From assembly GCF_030697375.1 (NCBI RefSeq), contig NZ_JAUYQD010000026.1, positions 82,542 to 146,541 of the forward strand: a DNA stretch of 64,000 bases, given 5' to 3'. Every line of letters begins with the position of its first letter. The stretch's first letter is position 1. The position numbers were made by a program, and so were the translations under genes. The DNA is from Rhodoferax sp. GTDB taxonomy: Bacteria > Pseudomonadota > Gammaproteobacteria > Burkholderiales > Burkholderiaceae_C. The notes under the pieces were generated by a model. It saw only the letters and a program-made list of their open reading frames with translations, searched no databases and was not told where the DNA came from. Below are positions 10,059 to 19,197 of this stretch, piece after piece.

Positions 10059-10879
10059 GCTGCCTCCGCCTGTTTTTTCACCGGGCCGGGATCGTTGCCA
10101 ATGTCCAGCGAGAAAAAGGGAAAACGACGGTATCCGCGCTCCCCTTGCTCCAGGGCATGCGCAGCGGCGCCCGGCAGACGCAGCATCAGGCTCAACATTT
10201 CTCCGGCGGTCGGGGTAAAGCCCATGTCGGTCAGCGCCGCCGCAATGACACCGGGCATGGCCAAGGGGTGGTCGGCCAGGGTTTCGAGACGCACCCGATT
10301 GTCAGCGAGCCACTGGGTACACCCAGGGCCCAAATTCGCCGACAACGCCGCCAGGGTTTGGAGCACCGGCTGCGCGCACCGCCCACCATAGGCGGCAAAT
10401 CCAGGGGGATGTTCGGCCTCTGGCCACACCTGCATCTTGCCATTGGCTGGCGGCGCGGCAAATGCCGATTGCCACGCGTTGAGCATGCACCCACATTGCG
10501 TCCAACGCTCCATCGCGTGATAGACCTCTCGCGATCCGCCCGACACGCCGGCGCCAGCGGCCAATGCGGCCATCAACGCAGCAGCTGCGGGCGACCCGCC
10601 AACACTGGCGGCCATGGCCGCATGCACGGATGGGTCACGCGGACCGGGATTTGCAATGGCAATGGCCAGAATTTCCAGCGAGCGCAGCATAGGGCTGGAG
10701 GGGCGTTCGCCCCGAAACAGCAAAAACAAATACTCCAAATACGTCGCTTGCTGCAAAACTTCGCCGTATACGTCATAACCATGGCAATACGCAGTTCTGG
10801 CGGCAAAAGGATTGTCCGGTTCTGGCTCTTCGGACCAGATACGGGTATGGATCAAGTCCGGCTTTTCTGTCTGGCTCAT
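10055..10879 (-). CDS. Citrate-synthase-fold protein, first subunit
   Basis: 274 residues. Citrate-synthase-family traits include 'EYLFLLFRGERPS', 'NPGPRDPSVHAAMAA' and the C-terminal 'DMGFTPTAGEMLSLMLRLPG' followed by 'AAHALEQGERGYRRFPFF', which resembles the small-domain end of bacterial citrate synthases. It is a different sequence from its neighbour at 9249-10058, with which it overlaps by 4 bp, so it is not a simple duplicate. It lies 10 bp after the SDR gene in what looks like one operon. Possible roles are citryl-CoA lyase-like or methylcitrate-like chemistry as one half of a heteromer. The specific reaction is unknown. Confidence 0.7.
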   Translation of the reverse strand: MSQTEKPDLIHTRIWSEEPEPDNPFAARTAYCHGYDVYGEVLQQATYLEYLFLLFRGERPSSPMLRSLEILAIAIANPGPRDPSVHAAMAASVGGSPAAAALMAALAAGAGVSGGSREVYHAMERWTQCGCMLNAWQSAFAAPPANGKMQVWPEAEHPPGFAAYGGRCAQPVLQTLAALSANLGPGCTQWLADNRVRLETLADHPLAMPGVIAAALTDMGFTPTAGEMLSLMLRLPGAAAHALEQGERGYRRFPFFSLDIGNDPGPVKKQAEAA

Positions 10880-10889
10880 GTCGAGGGCG

Positions 10890-11642
10890 CTATAGCAGCA
10901 GAGTCATGCCACCGTCGACCACCAGTTCGGTGCCGACAACATAGGAAGCGTCGTCGGAAGCCAGGAACAGGGCAACTTTGGCGACCTCTTCCGACGATGC
11001 GAACCGTTTCATCGGAGACCTGAGCGTGAAGTCCGCCCGCGCGGCTTGCGCCACTTCTTTCGGTACGTCCCACCGTCCAAAACCAGGCGTGTCGGTAGGT
11101 CCAGGGCTGATGGCGTTGACGCGAATGCCACGGTCAATCAGTTCCCGAGCGAGCGACTGGACCAGGGATCGCAACGCCGCTTTGCAGGCCGCGTAAACGC
11201 TAAATGCCGGAGCCCCCACCTGGTTGGAAATGGACGTGGTGACCATGACCGAAGACCCCTGGGCCAAGACCGGAAGCGCCTTCTGGATGAGGAAGAAAAC
11301 CCCTTTGAAGTTGGCCCCCGCCTGCGCGTCGAACTGCGCCTCCGTCACGAACTCGAAGGGTGCCGGTGCGGCAATGGCCGCATTCACGAACAAGATGTCC
11401 AGCCGACCAAAACGATCCTGAACCGTGCGAACAAGTTGTTCGATGTCTTCCATCTTTCCTGCATCGCTCTGAATAGCCACGGTGCCATGGCCCAAGGATT
11501 CGCGAGCCTGCTCCAAAACCACCGGGTCGCGCCCCGTAATGGCCACTCGCGCACCCTGCTCCAAAAACAGTTTGGCTGTCGCCAAACCTATCCCACTGCT
11601 GCCGCCCGTAATAAGCGCCGTCTTTCCTTCAAGTTTCTTCAT
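10890..11642 (-). CDS. Short-chain dehydrogenase/reductase
   Basis: About 250 residues of classical SDR. The Rossmann motif 'ITGGSSGIG' is at the N-terminus, 'FVNAAIAAPAPF' takes the NNAG position, Ser of 'TTSISNQVG' and 'YAACK' form the Ser-Tyr-Lys catalytic set, and 'ISPGPTDTPGFG' and the 'YVVGTELVVDGGMT' end are typical. I chose the ATG at 11642, which is better placed behind 'AGGAAAGG' than the in-frame GTG at 11648. It sits 11 bp after the TPP enzyme gene and 10 bp before the first citrate-synthase-like gene, so it probably reduces or oxidises a ketone/alcohol intermediate in that pathway. Confidence 0.88.
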   Translation of the reverse strand: MKKLEGKTALITGGSSGIGLATAKLFLEQGARVAITGRDPVVLEQARESLGHGTVAIQSDAGKMEDIEQLVRTVQDRFGRLDILFVNAAIAAPAPFEFVTEAQFDAQAGANFKGVFFLIQKALPVLAQGSSVMVTTSISNQVGAPAFSVYAACKAALRSLVQSLARELIDRGIRVNAISPGPTDTPGFGRWDVPKEVAQAARADFTLRSPMKRFASSEEVAKVALFLASDDASYVVGTELVVDGGMTLLL

Positions 11643-11653
11643 CTTCACCTTTC

Positions 11654-13528
11654 CTAATTTTCAGTTCCTAATGTCTTCATCCGCAAGTTCATAGGCGGAA
11701 CCTCTTCCCCGTCGATCCGCACATCCAATAGCGTAGGCCCCTTGCGCGAGAAAATCGCATCCATGTCCAGCGCGTCCATGTCTTCGGGCGAGCGAATGAT
11801 GTGGCCCGGGATGCCCATCGATTCGGCCTGCATGCGAAAGTCCACCGCCGGCAATTGAAAAGCCGTGCGCTCGGCGCCCGCGAGCCGCTGCCCATGTTTG
11901 ACCATGCCCAGGGCGCCGTCATTCAGAATGACAAACACCACCGTGAGCTTTTCCGCTTCCGCCACGGAGATCTCCTGCCCATTCATCAGGTAACTGCCAT
12001 CGCCGGTGATACACACCACCGGGCAGCCAGGGTTGCCACGGGCACACCCCACCGCCGCGCCAATGGCCCAGCCCATGGGCGCAAAGTCCATCAACACACG
12101 CAACCAGCCCGCGTCGCCCCGGCGGCGTTTGTCGCCGCCGTTGCGCGCTTCGTAGCCATGTTGACGGGCAACACGGCGGTCATGCGGCTGTAGGTAATGA
12201 ATGGCCCATGCGGTGCTGTTGCCCGCGTCGGCAAAGAAACGGGTGCTGGGAGGGCAATGTCGCGAGAGCTCCCGCATGACACGCTGCGGCTTGATGGGGC
12301 TTGCGTTGGACACAAATTTGCCAGTTTCCAGGAGCATGTAATCGGGGTTTTTCAGCCCAATCTTGGCTTCCACCGCGGTGTGTTCCTCCACCAGCATTTC
12401 AATCAGCCGCTCGCACACGGAGCGAATACGCCCACGCACATGCAGGCGCGCCATGGGAGAGCGCAGCAAGTGATCTTCTGACGAATCGATATGCACCAAA
12501 CGCTGGTTCAGCACCGTGGTGGACCATGCGCCACTGGTCCACTCCCCTAAACTGGTGCCGATGGCCAGAATCAAATCCGGTTCGTCTTGCAACAGTGCGT
12601 CCGCAGTCAGGTGGCCCGCGAAACCAAAGACACCCCGGTACAGGCGGTGGCGCGTATTGACCAGGCCCTTGCCGTCCGGGGACGTTACAAAGCGTGAATC
12701 GGTCATCTCGGCCAATTTGATGATGGCCTCAATGGATTCGCCGCAGCTATGGCCTCCGCCAATCAAAATGACCATGCGCCGTGCCCGCTTGACTTCGTCA
12801 CACAAGGCCCGCACCAGCGTGTCGTCCACCAATGCAGCCCGGTGCAGCAGCGAGCTCAGGTTGTACGATGGCACCCTGCTCTCAATCGGTGTGCGCAGAA
12901 TGTCCACCGGAATGGAGAGGTGCGATGGCCCCCGCGGGGCCTTGGACGCGCGCATCAAGGCGTTGACCAGCTTGCTCTCAATTTGGTCGGCGTGGGAAAT
13001 TAAAGTGTCGTAGCGCGTGCAGTGGCGAAACATGCCCAGCGTATTGACCCCCGTACAGGCGGACTCCTGCAATGCCTTCTTGCCAAAGGAGGGCAAGGCG
13101 GGCTGGCCGGTGATGGCCAGCATGGGAACCCCGTTGTCGTAGGCGCAGGCCACTCCCGTCAGCAGGTTGGTAGCCCCCGGACCCGAGGTGGCGCAACACA
13201 CGCCCATTTTCCCGGTTTCGCGGGCATAACCGTCGGCCATGAACGCGGCCCCCGTCTCGTGGCGCGCCAGCACTTGCCGGGGGCCACCACGCCGCTCGCT
13301 GCGGGCCAGGGCGTTGTAGAGAGGTTCGATAGCGCCACCGGGGACCCCAAAAACATACTCCACCCCGAGTTGCTCCAAATACGCAACGATCAGGTCGGCA
13401 ACTTCCGGGTGGGTGAACGAAGAATCGACGGGCCCGCCATCCGAGCGGGGCGATCCGCTAGGGTGCAGAAACGCATTCACCGAACCATGGGCCACGTTAA
13501 AGCGGCATTGCAGTTCATCAGTATTCAT
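11654..13528 (-). CDS. Thiamine-diphosphate-dependent enzyme of the acetolactate synthase/decarboxylase superfamily
   Basis: 624 residues from the ATG at 13528, which follows an 'AAGAAG' site; the frame is open to 13600 but the extra residues look non-native. The N-terminal pyrimidine-binding domain has the active-site Glu in 'ARHETGAAFMADGYAR' and 'SGPGATNLLTGVACAYDN'. The middle domain has 'ILIGGGHSCGES'. The C-terminal domain has the ThDP/Mg motif 'TGDGSYLMN' followed by 'VILNDGALGMV'. It matches acetolactate synthase-like carboligases/decarboxylases, but is distinct from IlvB in context, with no ilvN nearby. It heads the operon with an SDR and two citrate-synthase-fold proteins, so it probably makes or breaks a 2-oxoacid-derived bond feeding them. 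The substrate is unknown. Confidence 0.85.
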   Translation of the reverse strand: MNTDELQCRFNVAHGSVNAFLHPSGSPRSDGGPVDSSFTHPEVADLIVAYLEQLGVEYVFGVPGGAIEPLYNALARSERRGGPRQVLARHETGAAFMADGYARETGKMGVCCATSGPGATNLLTGVACAYDNGVPMLAITGQPALPSFGKKALQESACTGVNTLGMFRHCTRYDTLISHADQIESKLVNALMRASKAPRGPSHLSIPVDILRTPIESRVPSYNLSSLLHRAALVDDTLVRALCDEVKRARRMVILIGGGHSCGESIEAIIKLAEMTDSRFVTSPDGKGLVNTRHRLYRGVFGFAGHLTADALLQDEPDLILAIGTSLGEWTSGAWSTTVLNQRLVHIDSSEDHLLRSPMARLHVRGRIRSVCERLIEMLVEEHTAVEAKIGLKNPDYMLLETGKFVSNASPIKPQRVMRELSRHCPPSTRFFADAGNSTAWAIHYLQPHDRRVARQHGYEARNGGDKRRRGDAGWLRVLMDFAPMGWAIGAAVGCARGNPGCPVVCITGDGSYLMNGQEISVAEAEKLTVVFVILNDGALGMVKHGQRLAGAERTAFQLPAVDFRMQAESMGIPGHIIRSPEDMDALDMDAIFSRKGPTLLDVRIDGEEVPPMNLRMKTLGTEN

Positions 13529-13776
13529 AGTACTTCTTGTTTTTGCCAACGACACAGACGACCCCGTCCAAGACGGCGCTGAAGGCTGGCAGCATGGCAT
13601 TAAATGCAGCTTTGCGCAATAGTTCGCATCAAGTCAATTGCATTTGGGGGGTGTGCATGGCCCTAGCGAATACCCTAGGTCCCGCGTGAAAATCCGTATT
13701 GACAAACCGCCGTCGCGTATTGGCTTCAGTGGAGGGTCGGCGCTAATCTCAACACCGACATACCACAAGGCCAATC
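13529..13776. promoter_or_regulatory. Divergent intergenic region between TPP-enzyme operon and chemoreceptor gene
   Basis: 248 bp separate the two divergent starts, so both promoters should lie here. I see a small palindrome, CCTAG...CTAGG, around 13660-13680 and a 'TTGACA' near 13699, but no convincing -10 partner. No other gene or RNA is visible. Confidence 0.4.
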
Positions 13777-15396
13777 ATGAAATTCTTATTGACGATGCGC
13801 ATCAGTCAACAACTGGGCCTGGCTTTCGGAACCATCGTTCTCCTCATCCTTATTCTGGCTGGAACGGCGTGGAGCCGCATTGCCACCATGCAAAGCGACT
13901 ATGAATCCCTGGTCGATCAAACCCTTCCGACCTTAACCGCCTTGAGCGAGGTCAACGACAGACTGCAAGTCATCCGAACCTCCGAACTCAAACATTTGGC
14001 GGCCCTCACCATGCCCGCCAAAGACCGGGAAGAACAGGCCGTGTTGGCGGCGGTCAAGGACTTCGACACCGCATTGGAACGCTACACCACCACCAGCGTC
14101 CCGTTGGCGGACCCTTCACTTCAGTCCGCGCTCAGCGATGCGATTGCCAAGTTTCACGCGGCGAGAAGCACTTTTCTCCAAATGTCCAACTCCGCAGCGG
14201 GCGCGGAAACCGAGCGCGCGGTTGAAGCCAGTGACTACTTCAGCGGTGCAGGTCAGAAGGTCTACCAAGGTGCGTACAACGCGGTGCACACCTTGTGGCT
14301 GCACCATTTGAACCAGGCGGAAGTCGCCAAAAATCGGGGGCGAGAGACATTGACCGCCTCACACCGATGGCTGGCCTTGGCGGCCGGCGCCGCCGCGCTG
14401 TTGTCCATTGCGCTGGCCGTCTTGATTCCCCGGCGATTGATGCGGCAACTGGGCGGCGAGCCCACCGAAGTCGCCAAAATTGCAAGAAACATTGCCAACG
14501 GTGACCTGAGCACGCCCATCCAAATGACAGGTGGCACGCGGCTGAGCGTCATGGGCTCCATGTCCGTGATGCAAGCGCAACTGGGCGCACTGATCCAGTC
14601 CGTCAAGCAAGCCGCCGGGGGGATTTTGGTGAGCACGGCGGAAATCGCCAACGGCAGCATGGACCTCAGCATGCGCACCGAGCAGCAAGCCAGCGCCTTG
14701 GAAGAAACCGCAGCGTCCATGGAAGAGCTCAGCTCCACGGTCAAACAAAATGCCGATAGCGCTGGCCTGGCCAACCAAATGGCGATCACCGCGAGCACCG
14801 TCGCCAACAAGGGCGGGGATGTGGTGAACCAGGTGGTGGAAACCATGAAGGGCATCAACGATTCTTCTAAAAAAATATCAGACATCATCAGCGTCATCGA
14901 CGGCATTGCCTTCCAGACCAACATCCTGGCCCTCAATGCCGCAGTAGAAGCCGCGCGTGCGGGTGAACAGGGCCGGGGCTTCGCCGTGGTCGCCAGCGAA
15001 GTCCGCAGTCTGGCCGGTCGCTCTGCCCAAGCCGCCAAAGAGATCAAGACCTTGATCAGCGCCAGCGTGTCGCGTGTGGAGCACGGTACCGCCTTGGTGG
15101 ACAAAGCCGGAGTCACCATGGTGGAAGTGGTCCACGCCATTGAACGCGTCGCTGACCTCATGGCCGAAATCAATGCAGCCAACAGTGCGCAAGCTTTGGG
15201 TGTGGCGCAGGTTGGCGAGGCGGTCACCCAAATGGACCAAACCACGCAACAGAATGCGGCCCTGGTGGAGCAAATGGCGGCCTCCGCGTCCAGCCTGAGA
15301 GATCTGGCAAACGCGCAGGTACAGGCCGTTGCCGTATTCACCCTGCCCCCTGATGACGATTCAACGCCTATGCGCGCGCTTGCCTTCCACCCCTAA
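13777..15396 (+). CDS. Methyl-accepting chemotaxis protein
   Basis: 539 residues. Membrane helix about 12-33, a four-helix-bundle-sized periplasmic domain to about residue 190, second helix about 195-215, HAMP, then the cytoplasmic coiled-coil with the conserved hairpin tip '[20 protein letters not shown]' and '[19 protein letters not shown]'. It signals ligand occupancy to CheW/CheA. The stop is only 7 bp before a periplasmic polyol-binding-protein gene, which is in turn a paralogue of the transporter's binding protein. I infer that this receptor reads the loaded form of that binding protein to steer cells to polyols. No CheR-docking pentapeptide is seen at the C-terminus ('RALAFHP'). Confidence 0.96.
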   Translation: MKFLLTMRISQQLGLAFGTIVLLILILAGTAWSRIATMQSDYESLVDQTLPTLTALSEVNDRLQVIRTSELKHLAALTMPAKDREEQAVLAAVKDFDTALERYTTTSVPLADPSLQSALSDAIAKFHAARSTFLQMSNSAAGAETERAVEASDYFSGAGQKVYQGAYNAVHTLWLHHLNQAEVAKNRGRETLTASHRWLALAAGAAALLSIALAVLIPRRLMRQLGGEPTEVAKIARNIANGDLSTPIQMTGGTRLSVMGSMSVMQAQLGALIQSVKQAAGGILVSTAEIANGSMDLSMRTEQQASALEETAASMEELSSTVKQNADSAGLANQMAITASTVANKGGDVVNQVVETMKGINDSSKKISDIISVIDGIAFQTNILALNAAVEAARAGEQGRGFAVVASEVRSLAGRSAQAAKEIKTLISASVSRVEHGTALVDKAGVTMVEVVHAIERVADLMAEINAANSAQALGVAQVGEAVTQMDQTTQQNAALVEQMAASASSLRDLANAQVQAVAVFTLPPDDDSTPMRALAFHP

Positions 15397-15403
15397 AAAC
15401 GCC

Positions 15404-16708
15404 ATGAAAACACGCCACCGAATTGCATTGATACTGTGCCCCCTATGGGTGTCTGCCCATGCCGCCACCGAGCTGATCGTCGCCACCGTTAACAACAGCC
15501 ATATGGTGACGATGCAAAAACTGTCACCTGTTTTTGAGCAAGAAAACCCGGACATCAAAGTGAAGTGGATGGTCCTTCAGGAGAGTGAGCTCAGGGCGCG
15601 CGTCAGCGCGGACATCGCGAGCAAATCGGGGCAGTTTGACGTCGTAACGATCGGCATGTACGAAACCCCCATCTGGGCTAAAAAGGGCTGGCTGGAAGAA
15701 ATAAAACCCGACACCAAATACGACGTTAGGGATCTTCTGCCCGCGATTCGCGACGGTTTGTCCCACCAGGGAAAGTTGTATGCAGCCCCCTTTTACGGCG
15801 AGAGCTCCATGACCATGTACCGCCGTGACCTGCTGGAGAAGACCGGCCTTGGCATGCCGTCACAGCCGACGTGGGAACAGATTCGGGTGATCGCCTCCAA
15901 AGTCCACAAGCCGTCCGAGGGGGTCTATGGGATCTGTTTGCGTGGAAAGCCCGGTTGGGGAGACAACATGGCCTTGGTGAGCACCATGGTGAACTCCTTT
16001 GGAGGGCAATGGTTTGACATGGCATGGAAGCCGCAAATCGATACCCTACCCTGGACCCAAGCCATTTCCTTTTATGTCGATCTGTTGCAAAAATATGGCC
16101 CCCCGGATGCGGCTACCAACAGCTTCAATGAAAACCTGAACCTTTTTAATGCGGGCAAGTGCGCCATGTGGATTGACGCAACCATTGCAGCGTCCTTCAT
16201 CACCGACCCCCAGAAGTCCAAGGTTGCCGACAAAGTGGCGTTTGCCCAAGCCCCTTCTGCGGTCACGTCCAAAGGCGCCAATTGGCTATGGGCATGGTCT
16301 CTGGCCATTCCTTCCGTTTCGGCAAAGACCCCTGAAGCCCAGCGCTTTATCCGCTGGGCCACGTCCAAAGAGTATGTGCAACTGGTGGGCACCCGCATGG
16401 GATGGAACCAGGTGCCTACCGGAACGCGCATTTCAACCTACCGCAACCCGAACTTCATCAAAGGGAACCGCTGGGCCTACTCTGAAGCCAGCGCCATTGC
16501 CCTGTCCAACCCCACGGACGCCACCTTGCCGCACAGCCCTTACGTGGGCATCCAATTTGTCGCCATTCCAGAGTTCCAAGCGGTGGGCCAGACGACAGGA
16601 AACTTCGTCAACGAAGCGCTCGCGGGCAAACTAACGGTCCCGCAGGCCTTGCATGCCGCCCAGCTCGCCGCGGACCAAGAGATGCGCAAAGCAGGCTATT
16701 ACAAATGA
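15404..16708 (+). CDS. Periplasmic polyol/sugar-binding protein (paralogue of SmoE), linked to chemoreceptor
   Basis: 434 residues from the ATG at 15404, with a signal peptide ending 'VSAHA'. It is colinear along its whole length with the next gene product (16942-18246) and very similar to it: shared blocks include 'VATVNN', 'FDVVTIGMYETPIWAKKGW' versus 'FDVMTIGMYETPIWGKKGW', 'AAPFYGESSM' and 'GICLRGKPGWGDNMA'. Family 1 extracellular solute-binding protein of the sorbitol/mannitol type. Its codon use is less GC-biased than that of the second copy. It is joined to the chemoreceptor gene (7-bp gap) and separated from the ABC operon by 233 bp, so a chemotaxis role rather than bulk transport is plausible. 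Confidence 0.92.
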   Translation: MKTRHRIALILCPLWVSAHAATELIVATVNNSHMVTMQKLSPVFEQENPDIKVKWMVLQESELRARVSADIASKSGQFDVVTIGMYETPIWAKKGWLEEIKPDTKYDVRDLLPAIRDGLSHQGKLYAAPFYGESSMTMYRRDLLEKTGLGMPSQPTWEQIRVIASKVHKPSEGVYGICLRGKPGWGDNMALVSTMVNSFGGQWFDMAWKPQIDTLPWTQAISFYVDLLQKYGPPDAATNSFNENLNLFNAGKCAMWIDATIAASFITDPQKSKVADKVAFAQAPSAVTSKGANWLWAWSLAIPSVSAKTPEAQRFIRWATSKEYVQLVGTRMGWNQVPTGTRISTYRNPNFIKGNRWAYSEASAIALSNPTDATLPHSPYVGIQFVAIPEFQAVGQTTGNFVNEALAGKLTVPQALHAAQLAADQEMRKAGYYK

Positions 16709-16886
16709 CGGCGCGGAGGGCCGGCCCACCCACGCACCCTCCCCACGATTTCTAAACTGAATTGCCCACCATCAATACGATTTCGTCTAGTCAAGGGAAA
16801 ACCCTGAGCATTGTCTGCAATTCAGTACAGGCATTCGATGGATCGGTATTAACGTTTGAGGGGCTGCGCTCCTACTATTCAGTCCT

Positions 16887-16909
16887 GTCGATGTGAAGCT
16901 GGCATCGAC
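16887..16909. promoter_or_regulatory. Inverted repeat upstream of the polyol ABC operon
   Basis: A 7-bp inverted repeat, GTCGATG...CATCGAC with a 9-bp spacer, lies about 33 bp before the start of the second binding protein gene. It could be an operator for the AraC regulator encoded at the end of the operon. It is weak on its own. Confidence 0.3.
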
Positions 16910-16941
16910 TAAACCCCGAACATCAACCAGGAGACAGACCC

Positions 16942-18246
16942 ATGAAACTCAAAGCATCACTGGCATTGGCCTTTGGACTGCTGGCCGGCGCAGCCCATGC
17001 CGACACCGAACTGGTCGTGGCGACCGTGAACAACGGCCACATGATCGAAATGCAAAAGCTCACCAAACACTTTGAAGCGGCCAACCCCGGCATCAAAGTG
17101 AAGTGGGTCACCTTGGAAGAAGGTGTGCTGCGCCAGCGCGTCACCACCGACATCGCCACCAAAGGTGGCCAGTTCGACGTGATGACCATCGGCATGTACG
17201 AAACCCCCATCTGGGGCAAAAAGGGCTGGCTGACCGAGCTCAAGACGGACGCGGCCTACGACGTGGACGACTTGCTGCCCGCCATGCGCAACGGCCTGTC
17301 GGTCAGCGGCAAACTGTTTGCAGCGCCCTTCTACGGCGAGAGCTCCATGCTGATGTACCGCAAGGACCTGGCCGACAAGGCCGGCGTCAAGGTCAGCGAC
17401 AAGCCCACCTGGGCCCAAGTCAAAGAGCTGGCCGCCAAGATCCACGACCCCAAAAAGGGCGTGTACGGCATCTGCCTGCGCGGCAAGCCGGGCTGGGGCG
17501 ACAACATGGCTTTCCTGTCCACGCTGGTCAACACCAACGGCGGCCAGTGGTTTGACATGAACTGGAAACCCCAGCTGGAAAGCAAGCCCTGGAAAGAGTC
17601 CATCAACTTCTACGTGGACCTGTTGAAGAACTACGGCCCTCCCGGCTCATCCGCCAACAGCTTCAATGAAATTTTGGCGCTGTACAACGAAGGCAAGTGC
17701 GGCATGTGGATTGACGCGACCATCGCAGCCTCCTTCATCACCGACCCCAAGCAGTCCAAAGTGGCCGACAAGGTGGCCTTTGCACAGGCCCCCACCGGCA
17801 TCACCCCCAAGGGTGCCAACTGGCTGTGGGCCTGGGCACTGGCGATTCCCGCAGGATCGCAAAAGACCGTGGAAGCGCAGAAGTTCATCTCCTGGGCCAC
17901 CAGCAAGGACTACATCAACCTGGTGGGCAAGGAAGTGGGCTGGGGCAACATCCCCACCGGCACCCGCAAGAGCACCTACACCAATGCGGAGTTCCTGAAG
18001 GTGGCCAAGTTCGCCGCCGCCGAAAAAGCGGCCATTGACAGCGCCAACCCTGCGGACAGCACCCTGCCCAAGAGCCCGTATGTCGGTGTGCAGTTTGCGG
18101 CCATCCCCGAGTTCCAGGCCATTGGCACCACGGTGGGCCAGCAGATGAGCGCCGCCCTGGCGGGCAAGTCCAGCGTGGACGATGCCTTGAAAGCCGCCCA
18201 AGTGGCAGCGGACCGTGAAATGAAGAAGGCGGGCTACTACAAGTAA
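16942..18246 (+). CDS. smoE: Sorbitol/mannitol-type ABC transporter periplasmic binding protein
   Basis: 434 residues with signal peptide 'LLAGAAHA'. Family 1 solute-binding protein whose sequence and operon (binding protein, two permeases, ATPase, polyol dehydrogenases) match the smo/mtl polyol uptake systems of alpha- and betaproteobacteria. It captures hexitols or pentitols in the periplasm for SmoFGK. The strongly GC-third-position codon use suggests high expression. The start follows 'CAGGAGACAG'. A strong terminator-like hairpin directly after the stop (18280-18312) would let this gene be made in excess over the permeases, as is common for binding proteins. Confidence 0.93.
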   Translation: MKLKASLALAFGLLAGAAHADTELVVATVNNGHMIEMQKLTKHFEAANPGIKVKWVTLEEGVLRQRVTTDIATKGGQFDVMTIGMYETPIWGKKGWLTELKTDAAYDVDDLLPAMRNGLSVSGKLFAAPFYGESSMLMYRKDLADKAGVKVSDKPTWAQVKELAAKIHDPKKGVYGICLRGKPGWGDNMAFLSTLVNTNGGQWFDMNWKPQLESKPWKESINFYVDLLKNYGPPGSSANSFNEILALYNEGKCGMWIDATIAASFITDPKQSKVADKVAFAQAPTGITPKGANWLWAWALAIPAGSQKTVEAQKFISWATSKDYINLVGKEVGWGNIPTGTRKSTYTNAEFLKVAKFAAAEKAAIDSANPADSTLPKSPYVGVQFAAIPEFQAIGTTVGQQMSAALAGKSSVDDALKAAQVAADREMKKAGYYK

Positions 18247-18279
18247 TCCCTCCGGCCCCCTTGGGGGGGCTTGCAGGCT

Positions 18280-18312
18280 GGCGCGCGGGGCTTCTTCCGC
18301 GCGCCCTTTTTT
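18280..18312 (+). terminator. Intrinsic terminator/attenuator between binding-protein and permease genes
   Basis: Perfect 9-bp stem GGCGCGCGG/CCGCGCGCC with an 8-nt loop, followed by C and six T. It sits 34 bp after the smoE stop and 17 bp before the permease start, so it probably trims most transcripts after smoE. Confidence 0.8.
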
Positions 18313-18328
18313 CTCGCGAGGCACTGCC

Positions 18329-19189
18329 ATGAAACGACTACTCCCCCGCGCCCTGATGGCGCCCGCCGTGCTCACGCTCTTCCTGTGGATGATCGTGCCG
18401 CTGGTGATGACGATCTATTTCTCCGTCATCCGCTACAACCTGATGCAGCCCGACCAGGTGGGCTTTATCGGCCTGGAGAATTTTCACTACTTCATGACCG
18501 ACCCCTCCTTCGGGCCGGCGGTGATGAACACCTTGCTGCTGCTGGGCAGTGTGATTGTGCTCACGGTGGTGGGTGGCGTTCTGATCGCCCTGCTGATCGA
18601 CGAACCTTTCCCCGGACGCGCGCTGGTGCGCATCCTGCTGATCTCCCCCTTCTTTGTCATGCCCACGGTCAACGCACTGCTGTGGAAGCACATGATGATG
18701 AACCCGATCTACGGCGTGCTGGCCCAGGTCTGGATCTTCTTTGGCGCCACGCCCGTGGACTGGCTGACCGACTGGCCGCTGTGGAGCGTGATCCTGATCG
18801 TGTCCTGGCAGTGGCTGCCCTTTGCCACGCTGATCTTCATCACCGCGCTGCAAGGCATGAACCGCGAGCAGTTGGAGGCCTCCCGCATGGACGGCGCCAA
18901 CTACCTGCAGCAGCTGCGCTACCTCTACATCCCGCACCTGGGCCGCTCGGTGGCCGTGGTGGTGATGATCGAGATGATCTTCCTGCTCAGCGTGTTCGCC
19001 GAGATCTACACCACCACCGGGGGCGGCCCGGGCGACGCCAGCACCAATGTGGCTTTCCTGATCTTCAAGCAGGCACTCTTGAACTTCGATGCGGGGGTGG
19101 CCTCGGCCGGCGCCTTGTTTGCCGTGGTACTGGCCAACATCGCCGCCGTCTTCCTGATCCGCATGGTCGGCAAAAACCTCGACAAGTGA
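18329..19189 (+). CDS. smoF: Polyol ABC transporter permease 1
   Basis: 286 residues, MalF-like inner-membrane permease with about six hydrophobic helices; the first starts 'APAVLTLFLWMIVPLVM'. The EAA loop that contacts the ATPase reads 'EQLEASRMDGANYLQQLRY'. It follows the attenuator hairpin and is 8 bp before the second permease gene. It forms the translocation channel with SmoG. Confidence 0.94.
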   Translation: MKRLLPRALMAPAVLTLFLWMIVPLVMTIYFSVIRYNLMQPDQVGFIGLENFHYFMTDPSFGPAVMNTLLLLGSVIVLTVVGGVLIALLIDEPFPGRALVRILLISPFFVMPTVNALLWKHMMMNPIYGVLAQVWIFFGATPVDWLTDWPLWSVILIVSWQWLPFATLIFITALQGMNREQLEASRMDGANYLQQLRYLYIPHLGRSVAVVVMIEMIFLLSVFAEIYTTTGGGPGDASTNVAFLIFKQALLNFDAGVASAGALFAVVLANIAAVFLIRMVGKNLDK

Positions 19190-19197
19190 GCATCCCC

